A DNA stretch of 64,000 nucleotides from Solibacillus sp. FSL K6-1523 (GTDB taxonomy: Bacteria; Bacillota; Bacilli; Bacillales_A; Planococcaceae). The notes below the pieces were generated by a model. It ran no database searches and was not told where the DNA came from. It worked only from the letters and a program-made list of their open reading frames with translations. The translations under genes were made by a program, and so were the position numbers. The first letter of the stretch is position 1, and every line of letters starts with the position of its first letter. Location: positions 4,070,001-4,134,000 of the forward strand of contig NZ_JBBOSU010000001.1 of assembly GCF_038005225.1 (NCBI RefSeq), read 5' to 3'. Positions 54,277 through 63,096 of this stretch are shown piece by piece.

Positions 54277-55203
54277 TTATTTTAGTCCTTCTGTTAACAC
54301 AGGAACGATTTGTTTTTTACGTGATACAACACCTGGAAGTGCAATACGACCATTTTCAATTGTTGCACCAAATGCTTTTGCTGCTGCTTCTGCAACTTGT
54401 CCAGCCGCAACTGCTGTAGAATCATTATTTAAAATATCTGTTACAACGAAGAAGAATAAATCCAATCCGTTATTTGCAACGTCTTTATTTAATAAGTTGA
54501 CTAACTCTTCTTGACGACCAAGTACATCTTCAATATCTACTGCATTCACTTGTGCAACTGTTGCTTTATAAGCACCAAATTCAAAGCCTTTTGCATCTAA
54601 TGATAGAAGGTCCTCTAATGATTTATCCGAAAGATCAGCACCAGCTTTTAACATTGCTAAGCCGTATTCTGCAGCATCCACGCCTGCAATCTTCGCTAAT
54701 TCTTCACCCGCTTGTACATCTTGCTCTGTGCATGTTGGTGATTTGAATAATAATGTATCTGAAACGATGGCAGATAACATTAAACCAGCAATATTTGCCG
54801 GAATTTCTACACCGTTCTCTTTAAAGATTTTGTTTAAAATCGTTGCTGTACACCCTACCGGCTCAGCGCGGAAGTATATTGGATCTGCTGTTTGGAAGTT
54901 CGCAATACGATGGTGATCAATCACTTCTGTAATTTGTACTTCTTCAATACCTTCCGCAGATTGTTGGAATTCATTATGGTCTACTAAAATAACTTGCTGT
55001 GCTTCGTCTTTGATATTGCCGATTAGACGAGGTGCTTCAAAGCCAAATTTATTTAACGCAAATTGCGTTTCATTATTTACTTCACCTAGGCGCACCGCTT
55101 CTGCTTCCACACCGATTTGCTGTTTTAAATACGCATAAACGATTGCGGATGTGATTGTATCTGTATCTGGATTTTTATGTCCGAAAACTAAAACTTTACT
55201 CAT
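54277..55203 (-). CDS. ppaC: Manganese-dependent inorganic pyrophosphatase
   Basis: Family II pyrophosphatase of the DHH type, which hydrolyses PPi from biosynthesis. 309 residues, the usual length. Metal ligands are in [10 protein letters not shown] (His9, Asp13 and Asp15), VDHNE, DHHR and [19 protein letters not shown] precedes the ATG at 55203; the frame upstream of it is non-coding. No CBS insert, so not the adenine-nucleotide-regulated form. Confidence 0.96.
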   Translation of the reverse strand: MSKVLVFGHKNPDTDTITSAIVYAYLKQQIGVEAEAVRLGEVNNETQFALNKFGFEAPRLIGNIKDEAQQVILVDHNEFQQSAEGIEEVQITEVIDHHRIANFQTADPIYFRAEPVGCTATILNKIFKENGVEIPANIAGLMLSAIVSDTLLFKSPTCTEQDVQAGEELAKIAGVDAAEYGLAMLKAGADLSDKSLEDLLSLDAKGFEFGAYKATVAQVNAVDIEDVLGRQEELVNLLNKDVANNGLDLFFFVVTDILNNDSTAVAAGQVAEAAAKAFGATIENGRIALPGVVSRKKQIVPVLTEGLK

Positions 55204-55376
55204 GATTGAGCCTCCTATAATAATTACTATCTCGTCCCCCATTTTAACATATTCATGTAATTGAGAAAAATAGAAGATTCCGCGCTTTGAAAGCACTAGA
55301 TCGTCGGCTCACTTTATATTACTACCAACTCATATAAATCCCATAAAGGTGCCAAAGAGTTTACATATTTTGTAAT

Positions 55377-56225
55377 TCACTCATTTACAATTAAATTTGA
55401 GCTTTTGCTTTCTTTATTTTGTTTTTTACGAAAATTATCATATTGTTTCGGATTTTGACTGACTACTGCCTCTACTAACGCCTGTAACAATGCAAAAATG
55501 ACAATTGTACATGTTGCCCCACCTTCTTGAGCAGATGGTACAATTAATACTTTATCCGCTTGTTCTTTAGCAGCTACTATTTTTTTATCACGAATCGCAA
55601 CAATTTTGACGTTCTTTCTTTTAGCAATTTCGACTGTCGCTATAATATCCTCATATTCCTCGTCTAATGAAATAATAATCAGCAATGAATCCTCATCCAT
55701 TAACGTAAGCTGTTGAACAATATTTTCCGTTTCATGCTGCATAAAATACACATGATTTCGTAACGTAGCTAAGTTATTATATAACCAAAAGGCTGCAGGA
55801 GCCGACTGTCTAAACCCTAAAATGTGGACTTTTTTTGTACCATGTAATAGTTGGACAGCCTCTTCAAAATGTTGTTCATTCAGCTGATTAAAAGTCTTTG
55901 AAATCCCATCAATATTTTGTTCAATAATATCCAAGTTTACATTACTTTTTACTTTTGAAACTGGCCTAGCTTGCTTCTTTAGTGACATTTCCCCGTTACT
56001 AATCAAATAATCCTTCACCCTATTTTGTAATTCACTAAATCCGGATAAATCCATTGCATAGCAAAAACGAATAACTGTTGACTCACTCACGCCTGCCTGC
56101 CTTCCAACTTCAGAAGCAATTTGCGTTGCAACGATATTCGGATTGTCCATTACAAATTGGGCTACTTTCCGCTGACCTTTTGATAAGCGAATAAATCTCC
56201 TTTTAATTTCTACACAAATCTCCAT
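55377..56225 (-). CDS. RpiR-family transcriptional regulator with SIS domain
   Basis: A 282-residue MurR/RpiR regulator. The N-terminal helix-turn-helix is VATQIASEVGRQAGVSESTVIRFCYAMDLSGF; the C-terminal SIS domain (VHILGFRQSAPAAFWLYNNLATL, LLIIISLDEEYEDIIATVEIAKRKN) binds a sugar phosphate in relatives. The terminal 20 residues are Lys/Ser-rich. No sugar genes adjoin it, so its target is not apparent. Confidence 0.87.
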   Translation of the reverse strand: MEICVEIKRRFIRLSKGQRKVAQFVMDNPNIVATQIASEVGRQAGVSESTVIRFCYAMDLSGFSELQNRVKDYLISNGEMSLKKQARPVSKVKSNVNLDIIEQNIDGISKTFNQLNEQHFEEAVQLLHGTKKVHILGFRQSAPAAFWLYNNLATLRNHVYFMQHETENIVQQLTLMDEDSLLIIISLDEEYEDIIATVEIAKRKNVKIVAIRDKKIVAAKEQADKVLIVPSAQEGGATCTIVIFALLQALVEAVVSQNPKQYDNFRKKQNKESKSSNLIVNE

Positions 56226-56664
56226 TTTGTATCTCTACCCTTTCGACATCTAAATTTTACCTATCAATTCCCCATGATTAGTGCATATTCTCTATATAAT
56301 AAAAAATACATTATCACTTATATTAATTGAATTCAATGAGTTTTCTGAAAAAACTAGGACTTACTAAATAACCCCTTCTTTTATGTAGGAAATTGACATT
56401 AATTCGTAATATTTAAATAAATAAAGAGAGAATTATTAAGACTGTACTATTCTTATTATATTAATAGGTATTAATATAATGCGTTTTCCAATTTTTACTG
56501 TCACAATTAGTTCAATCCCCTTTTTGTAAACAGACCAATTTACATAAACAATTAAAAAAACTACACCTTTTTCCTCATACATAACAACTAATACATAAAG
56601 TAAAAAGGATTATTTTTCGTAAGCATGACTCAAAAGCTAACCTCCGTTATGAATTGAATCCATA
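56226..56664. other. AT-rich intergenic region between RpiR and niaP
   Basis: About 440 bases with no credible coding frame, RNA gene or copy of the repeat family. It must contain the RpiR promoter. Confidence 0.55.
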
Positions 56665-56705
56665 CAAAAAACTCACCATCTCAAAGTTCAAAATGGTGAG
56701 TTTTT
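56665..56705 (-). terminator. Terminator of niaP
   Basis: Stem AAAACTCACCATTTTG / AAATGGTGAGTTTT-type pairing with a T-run on the minus strand. Confidence 0.88.
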
Positions 56706-56729
56706 ATGTTAGTACCCAATCAATACTAT

Positions 56730-57971
56730 TTATTGTAGTTCTGTTTGTTTCGTTTCTTTCCCTAAAAAGATAACGGCCAATACGCCTATTACAATAGCTA
56801 CACAGAAAATCGCGAAAATATAGCTAATATCATAGCCCTTTGTCAGTAATGTACCGACTAATAACGGACCAAAAATACCACCAACACGTCCAATTGAAGC
56901 GGCCATTCCCGCACCCGTTCCACGCACGATTGCTGGATATTGCTCAGGCGTATAAGCATATAACGCGCCCCAAGCACCTAAGTTAAAGAAGGATAACAGC
57001 ATGCCTGAAATTAATAATGCTGTGACCGTTTCTGCGCCACCAAATACAAATGCACTTGCAGCTGTCCCTAATAAATAAGTAACTAATACGAATTTACGCC
57101 CAAACTTTTCGATAAACCAAGCCGCTGTAAAATAGCCCGGTAACTGAGCCAGTGTCATTATTAGTACATACTTAAAGCTTGAAATTAAATCAAATCCTTT
57201 ACCAACCATCACGCTCGGTAACCAAAGGAACATGCCGTAATATGAAAATACAACGGCAAACCATAAAATCCATAACATCAATGTTGAGCGTGCATATTTT
57301 GGCGACCACACTTCTGATATATTTTGAAAAATCGATCGCTTTTTAGATTCAGCTTTCACTCTAAATTGTGGTGAGTCTGGTAATTTCAATCGAATATAAA
57401 TCGCATAAAACGCTGGTAATGCCGTTAATAATAACGCAACACGCCAACCGTCAATCGGCCAAAATTCAGCTGGAATAACAAAGTACGAAATGATTGCAGC
57501 AATTAACCAACCGCCCGCCCAAAAACTTTCTAGTAAAACGACTACTCTTCCGCGCTCTTCCGCCTTTACACTTTCAGCAACTAATGTAGAGGCAACTGGT
57601 AGCTCGCCTCCAAGCCCCATTCCAACAAAAAAGCGTAAAATTAAAAATGCTGTGAGCGTCGTTGTAAATGCTGATAATCCGCTAGCAACTGAAAATAAAA
57701 TGAGCGTCCACATAAAAATTTGTTTCCGTCCCACTTTGTCAGCTAATACACCAAATACGAGTGCACCAACAGCCATACCGATGGAATTGACACTTCCAAT
57801 CCATCCCATTTCACTACTACTTAAATTCCATTCTACTGCCAGTGCTGCAATAACAAAGGATAAAATCCCAACGTCCATTGCATCGAACATCCATCCTACA
57901 CCTGCAACACGTAAAAGCTTATTGCGTGAAAGAGGCTTTGTTTCTCTATTATTTGCTTCCACTTTACTCAT
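56730..57971 (-). CDS. niaP: Niacin permease NiaP (MFS)
   Basis: A 12-helix MFS transporter of the AAHS type, very similar in sequence to B. subtilis NiaP (YceI): LLRVAGVGWMFDAMDVGIL, GSVNSIGMAVGALVFG, FWAGGWLIAAIISYFVIP, and the C terminus ETKQTELQ. Imports nicotinate. The ATG at 57971 (413 residues) agrees with homologue length but has its AAAAGGAAG very close; a GTG three codons later has better spacing. An AGGAG 60 bases upstream serves no standard start. Confidence 0.9.
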   Translation of the reverse strand: MSKVEANNRETKPLSRNKLLRVAGVGWMFDAMDVGILSFVIAALAVEWNLSSSEMGWIGSVNSIGMAVGALVFGVLADKVGRKQIFMWTLILFSVASGLSAFTTTLTAFLILRFFVGMGLGGELPVASTLVAESVKAEERGRVVVLLESFWAGGWLIAAIISYFVIPAEFWPIDGWRVALLLTALPAFYAIYIRLKLPDSPQFRVKAESKKRSIFQNISEVWSPKYARSTLMLWILWFAVVFSYYGMFLWLPSVMVGKGFDLISSFKYVLIMTLAQLPGYFTAAWFIEKFGRKFVLVTYLLGTAASAFVFGGAETVTALLISGMLLSFFNLGAWGALYAYTPEQYPAIVRGTGAGMAASIGRVGGIFGPLLVGTLLTKGYDISYIFAIFCVAIVIGVLAVIFLGKETKQTELQ

Positions 57972-58085
57972 CTTCCTTTTATGTGTCTTTACATATGTCA
58001 TACCATTAATACTATACATTTGTTTCTTAATAGTGACAACTCCTAATTGATTTATCGAATAGTTTAGACAATTTTTCATTTCCTA

Positions 58086-58114
58086 TTGAAATCACTTAGC
58101 TATAGGTTTAAAAT
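58086..58114 (+). promoter_or_regulatory. thrC-thrB promoter
   Basis: TTGAAA (58086-58091) and TAAAAT (58109-58114), 17 bases apart. The short leader leaves no room for a T-box. Confidence 0.6.
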
Positions 58115-58170
58115 GTCTTGTATATAAAAACAAATGTTCATCCAGTGAGAACAGAAGGAGCTAATTTTCT

Positions 58171-59229
58171 ATGTGGAAAGGTCTTATCGAAGAATATAAA
58201 CAATTTTTACCTGTAACTGAAAATACACCGGCATTAACGCTAAATGAGGGAAATACTCCACTCATCCATTTAGTTAACTTATCAAAGGAATTAGGCATCG
58301 AATTATACGGGAAAATTGAAGGAGCAAATCCAACTGGTTCATTTAAAGACCGAGGCATGGTTTTTGCTGTAGCGAAAGCGATTGAGGAAGGTTCAAAAGT
58401 TGTCATTTGTGCATCAACAGGAAACACTTCAGCAGCCGCTGCAGCCTATGCAACACGCGCTGGTATTCAATCTATCGTTGTCATTCCAAAAGGCAAGGTT
58501 GCGCTAGGTAAGCTCGCTCAGGCTTGTATGTACGGAGCTAAAATTATTGAGATTGACGGAAACTTCGATGATGCATTAAATATCGTTCGTAAAATTGGCG
58601 AAACAACACCGATTGCACTTGTAAACTCTGTTAACCCATTCCGAATTGAAGGTCAAAAAACAGCTGCATTTGAAATCGTGGATCAATTAGGGCAAGCACC
58701 TGATTATTTATGTATTCCTGTAGGGAACGCAGGCAATATTACAGCGTATTGGAAAGGCTTCAAAGAATATAATGAAGCAAAGCAAAGTGGTTTACCAAAA
58801 ATGTATGGCTTCGAGGCGGAAGGTTCTGCAGCAATCGTAAAAGGCGAACCAATTGCAGCCCCTGAAACAGTAGCAACTGCAATCCGCATCGGGAATCCAG
58901 CTAGCTGGAAGTTCGCTGAAGCAGCTCGTGATGAATCTGGCGGGATCATTGACTCGGTAACAGATGAAGAAATTTTAGAAGCTTACAAATTAATCGCTGG
59001 TAAAGAAGGTATTTTCGTTGAGCCTGGTTCAGCTGCTTCATTAGCCGGTGTAATCAAATCTGTAAAAGCGGGTAAAATTGCAGCAGGCAGTCGTGTCGTT
59101 ACTGTATTTACGGGGAATGGCTTAAAAGATCCTGACACTGCGATGGATGTTTCTAAAGTTGATCTTGTTTCATTAAAAAATGATGAGCAAGAAATTCGTA
59201 GCTATATCGAAGGCGTATTTTCACTATGA
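58171..59229 (+). CDS. thrC: Threonine synthase
   Basis: Converts O-phosphohomoserine to threonine with PLP. The 352-residue short-type enzyme has the PLP-lysine motif [11 protein letters not shown] near residue 55, [24 protein letters not shown] (phosphate cup) and [20 protein letters not shown] lies upstream of the ATG. It overlaps thrB by ATGA, so the two are coupled. The hom gene usual in this operon is not in the window. Confidence 0.95.
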   Translation: MWKGLIEEYKQFLPVTENTPALTLNEGNTPLIHLVNLSKELGIELYGKIEGANPTGSFKDRGMVFAVAKAIEEGSKVVICASTGNTSAAAAAYATRAGIQSIVVIPKGKVALGKLAQACMYGAKIIEIDGNFDDALNIVRKIGETTPIALVNSVNPFRIEGQKTAAFEIVDQLGQAPDYLCIPVGNAGNITAYWKGFKEYNEAKQSGLPKMYGFEAEGSAAIVKGEPIAAPETVATAIRIGNPASWKFAEAARDESGGIIDSVTDEEILEAYKLIAGKEGIFVEPGSAASLAGVIKSVKAGKIAAGSRVVTVFTGNGLKDPDTAMDVSKVDLVSLKNDEQEIRSYIEGVFSL

Positions 59230-60128
59230 GTGCAAAATGGCAAATTTCAGTACCTGGTAGCACAGCCAATTTAGGCCCTGGCTTTGATTCGATTGGGCTT
59301 GGCTTATCTCTTTATTTAAATTTAACAGTAACTTTACAAGACGAGTGGGAGTTTGTTCACATTGGAGAAAATGTTCCTGCTGATACGACGGTAGAAACAC
59401 ACTTAATTTATCAAATTGCTCAGCAAGTGGCACTTCAATACGAACGTACTTTACGTCCTTGTAGAGTAGAAATGACGAGTGAATTGCCTCTTGCACGCGG
59501 TTTAGGTAGTAGTGCAGCTGCAATCGTTGCGGCAATTGAATTAGCGAATATTTTATGTGAGCTCAATTTGTCGACACAGGACAAGCTAAATATTTCTTCA
59601 CAAATTGAAGGGCATCCGGACAATGCGACGGCTTCTGTTGTAGGGGGCTTAACCATTTCTTCAATGGATGAAAGCGGCATTGTCGATACCATTCGTATTC
59701 ATGACTTAGATGTGGCATTTATCGTTTTTATCCCTGATTTTGAACTAAAAACAGCGGATTCACGCGATGTTTTACCTGCCAATCTTGATCGTGGCTATGC
59801 CGTCCGTGCAAGTGCACATGCAAATATGCTAGCGGCCTCTTTTGTCGCAAAAGATTATGAACGGGTTGGTCGCTATATGGAAGCTGACTTATTCCATGAG
59901 CCTTTCCGTGCACAGCTTATCCCAAACTATACGGAAATTAGAACTGCCGCAAAACAGGCTGGTGCTTACGGAACAGCTTTAAGCGGGGCTGGACCAACAC
60001 TTATTTCAATTGTTCCTACTTCCATTGCGGATCAATTTGTTCATGCGATGTGTGCACAATTCCCTGAACAAGAAATTGTATTAACATATGCCGATAAAAA
60101 AGGCATCGTTGTAACAGCCCTTTCATAA
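59226..60128 (+). CDS. thrB: Homoserine kinase
   Basis: Makes the O-phosphohomoserine used by ThrC. The 300-residue GHMP kinase shows [32 protein letters not shown] (ATP-binding motif 2) and [14 protein letters not shown] (motif 3). Its ATG overlaps the thrC stop by 4 bases. Confidence 0.96.
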   Translation: MSAKWQISVPGSTANLGPGFDSIGLGLSLYLNLTVTLQDEWEFVHIGENVPADTTVETHLIYQIAQQVALQYERTLRPCRVEMTSELPLARGLGSSAAAIVAAIELANILCELNLSTQDKLNISSQIEGHPDNATASVVGGLTISSMDESGIVDTIRIHDLDVAFIVFIPDFELKTADSRDVLPANLDRGYAVRASAHANMLAASFVAKDYERVGRYMEADLFHEPFRAQLIPNYTEIRTAAKQAGAYGTALSGAGPTLISIVPTSIADQFVHAMCAQFPEQEIVLTYADKKGIVVTALS

Positions 60129-60169
60129 AAGATTGGATTTTCTTACTTACTAAATACTACAAATATGAG

Positions 60170-60204
60170 AAAGAGCATTTTGATTAATTTCGAAATGCTC
60201 TTTT
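60170..60204 (+). terminator. Terminator of thrC-thrB
   Basis: Stem AAAGAGCATTTTG / CGAAATGCTCTTT with T-run. Confidence 0.88.
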
Positions 60205-60276
60205 ATCTATATATCAAGCATAGTTTCCATTAAATTGGGGTATAAATTACTTTATAATTGAAAGGGGGAATTATAG

Positions 60277-60924
60277 ATGAAAATTGCTATTATTGGGGCT
60301 GCTGGTAAAGCCGGAACTCATCTTTTACGTGAAGCAATACTACGCAAATTAGATGTCACGGCCATTCTAAAAAATGCAGCAACTCTTTCCGTTGAAAATG
60401 TTTCAAACATAGAAAAAAATTTATTTGATTTAACAAAAGGAGATTTAGTACCATTCGATATAATTATTAACGCTTTTGCCCCATTACCGGGAGAAGAACA
60501 TCTTCATATTTCGGCAGGGCATCATTTAATATCCTTACTTGGTGGGACATCAAAAAAGTTATTTGTCATCGGATGCTCAGGTTGTCTATTTGTTGATGAA
60601 AAGAAAACAAAACGCTTAATGGAGGAAGAGGAATACCCGAAAGACCTTCTCGCTTCTTCTAAGGCACAATTACAAAACTTGCGAAACTTTGAAAAGTCAT
60701 CGATTCATTGGACGTATGTCATTCCTTCTGCCATGTTCGATTCAGAAGGTCCTCGTACAGGTCATTACATGAAAGGTGAGGAACATATGCTCGTTAATTC
60801 ACAATTCAATAGTTATATTAGCTATGCAGATTTTGCTGTTGCAATGCTTGATGAAATTGAAAAAAGTGAACATCACAATACATGCTTTACCGTTGTATCT
60901 GAAAATGTAACGGCTGCCTCTTAA
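60277..60924 (+). CDS. NAD(P)-binding Rossmann-fold reductase (YwnB-like)
   Basis: A 215-residue atypical short-chain dehydrogenase with the dinucleotide motif IIGAAGKAG at the N terminus, NAFAPLPGEE, and IHWTYVIPSAMFD as in NmrA/YwnB-type proteins. Substrate unknown; the group includes flavin and quinone reductases and redox sensors. GGGGG precedes the ATG. A single gene with its own terminator. Confidence 0.85.
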   Translation: MKIAIIGAAGKAGTHLLREAILRKLDVTAILKNAATLSVENVSNIEKNLFDLTKGDLVPFDIIINAFAPLPGEEHLHISAGHHLISLLGGTSKKLFVIGCSGCLFVDEKKTKRLMEEEEYPKDLLASSKAQLQNLRNFEKSSIHWTYVIPSAMFDSEGPRTGHYMKGEEHMLVNSQFNSYISYADFAVAMLDEIEKSEHHNTCFTVVSENVTAAS

Positions 60925-60947
60925 TTAGGTGTTACATTGTCTCTATG

Positions 60948-60996
60948 CAAAAGGACGATTATTTTGGCCCTTCAACCAAAATAATCGCCCTTTTTA
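60948..60996. terminator. Bidirectional terminator between the YwnB-like gene and zupT
   Basis: Stem GGACGATTATTTTGG / CCAAAATAATCGCCC (one mismatch) with A and T tracts outside. Confidence 0.9.
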
Positions 60997-60999
60997 TAA

Positions 61000-61818
61000 C
61001 TACGGAACTAACAATACTAAACTAATCGCCATAACAGCCATACCTGCTACTAATCCGTAAATGGATAAATGGGTCTCATCATATTTTTTAGCTGCTGGCA
61101 ATAATTCATCCAATGATATGAATACCATAATTCCTGCGACTCCAGCAAATATAATTCCGAACATTACATCATTTAAAAATGGCATTAAGATAAAAAACGC
61201 TACTAGAGCCCCGACTGGTTCCGCTAACCCCGAAAGAAAGGATAAATTAAACGCTTTACGACGATTCCCTGTCGCAAAATAAATGGGCACTGCTACCGCA
61301 ATTCCTTCTGGGATATTATGAATGGCTACCGCAATCGCAATCGCTACACCTACATTCGGATCTTGTAGCGCGGCCATAAACGTTGCAATTCCTTCTGGGA
61401 AATTGTGTATAGCAATGGCCAAGGCAGTAAATATCCCCATCTTCATTAGTCTTTCTTCATCTATCTGCGGCTTAATTTGGACTGCATTGACATCCTCAAC
61501 TGTACGAACTTCGTGAGGATTATTGGCCTTTGGAATAAAACGGTCAATTAAAGCAATTAATAATATACCTCCAAAGAAACCAACAAGTGTCATCCAATAG
61601 CCTTGTGTAGCCCCTAATGCAGCTGTTAATGAATCTTTTGCTTTAACAAAAATCTCAACTAATGAAACATAAATCATAACGCCCGCAGAAAAACCAAGGG
61701 CAACCGATAAAAATTTTGTATTCGTTCTTGAAGTAAAGAAGGCTAATAAACTACCTACTCCTGTTGCAAGACCTGCAAAGAGTGTTAATCCTAACGCAAA
61801 AATAATATTTCCTTCCAT
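61000..61818 (-). CDS. zupT: ZIP-family metal transporter (ZupT-like)
   Basis: Imports zinc and other divalent metals. The 272-residue protein has eight membrane helices and the paired motifs HNFPEGIATF and HNIPEGIAVAVP in helices IV and V, plus GLAEPVGAL. The frame opens with a GTG at 61830, but GTGGGG there functions as the ribosome-binding site of the ATG at 61818. No Zur or MntR site was found immediately upstream. Confidence 0.9.
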   Translation of the reverse strand: MEGNIIFALGLTLFAGLATGVGSLLAFFTSRTNTKFLSVALGFSAGVMIYVSLVEIFVKAKDSLTAALGATQGYWMTLVGFFGGILLIALIDRFIPKANNPHEVRTVEDVNAVQIKPQIDEERLMKMGIFTALAIAIHNFPEGIATFMAALQDPNVGVAIAIAVAIHNIPEGIAVAVPIYFATGNRRKAFNLSFLSGLAEPVGALVAFFILMPFLNDVMFGIIFAGVAGIMVFISLDELLPAAKKYDETHLSIYGLVAGMAVMAISLVLLVP

Positions 61819-61927
61819 AGAATTCCCCACTTCATCAATATGTTATTTTGATTATAAACCAAATGTTTCCCTTAGGCAACTCTTTTAGCTATAGTAACAT
61901 CTTATGTGGTAGACCAACTTTTGATAC

Positions 61928-61956
61928 AAAAAAACACCTACATTTTCATTAGGTGG
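61928..61956 (-). terminator. Terminator overlapping the end of the PAP2 gene
   Basis: Stem CACCTA / TAGGTG with a 9-base loop and seven T on the minus strand. The gene's TAA is in the stem. Confidence 0.78.
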
Positions 61957-62560
61957 TCTTCTCTATAACTTTCCTTTTCCTCTCTTCATACCAAATGACA
62001 CATACAATGAACCAACTGTAGCCCATGCTCCATCCTGCAATCACATCTGTTGCAAAGTGGCGACCTTCTGCAATTCGCGACAGTCCGATTAAACAAGCTA
62101 ATAGGACAGCAGCAACCCATACAATTTGAATTTTCCGCTTCTCTTTTGCGATTTCTGAAAAAATATAAGCAAGGGTAAATAAGTATAGTACACCCGCCAT
62201 TGAGTGCCCTGATGGAAAACTAAAAGAAGTTAACTGATCCACAATTTCCGGACGTGGACGTTCAAATATTCTTTTCAGTATTTGATTTATTAAGGTACCT
62301 GCCGCAAATGTCAGCAAAATAAAGTTCATGCCACGGTAATTTTTTTCACGTAGCCACAAATAAAGAAAAGCAATCACTCCAACTGCAATAACAAATATTG
62401 GCTCCCCTATATAATGAAATAAAATAATCAATTCATTTCCAGTTAGGATTGCTGCTATTTTATCATCAAATACATTCATTGTTGATGTATTATAAGTAAA
62501 CGCCATCACGATAAAAATAATACCTGTTACAACGGCTAATGGATAAGCCCACTTTTTCAC
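61949..62560 (-). CDS. PAP2-family membrane phosphatase
   Basis: A 203-residue integral membrane phosphatase with six helices. The three PAP2 motifs are KRIFERPRP, SFPSGHSM and SRIAEGRHFATDVIAGW, with the catalytic His residues. Relatives dephosphorylate phosphatidylglycerophosphate, undecaprenyl pyrophosphate or lysolipids; the substrate is not set by sequence. The start is GTG, 7 bases after GTAGG. Confidence 0.9.
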   Translation of the reverse strand: MKKWAYPLAVVTGIIFIVMAFTYNTSTMNVFDDKIAAILTGNELIILFHYIGEPIFVIAVGVIAFLYLWLREKNYRGMNFILLTFAAGTLINQILKRIFERPRPEIVDQLTSFSFPSGHSMAGVLYLFTLAYIFSEIAKEKRKIQIVWVAAVLLACLIGLSRIAEGRHFATDVIAGWSMGYSWFIVCVIWYEERKRKVIEKTT

Positions 62561-62701
62561 ACGAATACCTACTTCCTAATGTTAATTGTGATAAGCATTA
62601 TTTTATCATATACATATATAACGTGAAAAATGATTGCATGTTGCTTTTCTATCATCCAATCAAAAAAGCAACAGTAAGTATTTCACCGTTGCTCCATTCT
62701 A

Positions 62702-63034
62702 CTATTCAACTACTGTATAATTTGTGTTTTCCATTGAAATAACGAATTCTGGTTTTGGCGGCTTGCCACCATGCTCCTTAATTTTCGCTTTATGTCCTGC
62801 AATATGCTCAGGACTCTTCTCCCAGTTTTTCCATGCTTCTTCAGATTCCCAGCGAATAATCATCACAACCTCATCTTCACCACGACGAACTTTCTTTTGT
62901 AATAATTCACGGCCAATGAAGCCTGGTTGCTTTTCTAATAATGAGGGCCCTTGATCCGGCTTTTTGCTAAAACGTTCAATAATCTTTCCGGCATTACCTT
63001 CTGTTAACGTCCATTTTCGAATTTGTACAAACAT
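62702..63034 (-). CDS. IsdG-like heme-degrading monooxygenase
   Basis: A 110-residue ABM-fold protein. IRKWTLTEGNAGKIIERF, VMIIRWESEEAWKNWEKSPEHIAGHK and the C-terminal strand match IsdG/HmoA-type heme oxygenases, including the Trp and the candidate heme-ligand His in HIAGHK. These free iron from heme. The gene lies just downstream of an iron-siderophore binding protein. TAGGAGG precedes the ATG. Confidence 0.84.
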   Translation of the reverse strand: MFVQIRKWTLTEGNAGKIIERFSKKPDQGPSLLEKQPGFIGRELLQKKVRRGEDEVVMIIRWESEEAWKNWEKSPEHIAGHKAKIKEHGGKPPKPEFVISMENTNYTVVE

Positions 63035-63055
63035 GATTATGTAGCCTCCTATTTT

Positions 63056-63088
63056 GAAAAAAGCCGCCCTCGGTTAGAAGGACGGCCT
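63056..63088 (-). terminator. Terminator of the iron-binding-protein gene
   Basis: Stem AGGCCGTCC / GGGCGGC with a T-run on the minus strand, between the binding protein and the heme monooxygenase. Confidence 0.88.
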
Positions 63089-63096
63089 TATTTGTA

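Noticed and set aside
57490-58050. 186-codon plus-strand frame
   Set aside because: Antisense to niaP; composition is that of a shadow frame.
58080-58170. T-box or threonine attenuator before thrC
   Set aside because: The leader is under 60 bases with no specifier hairpin or T-box sequence.
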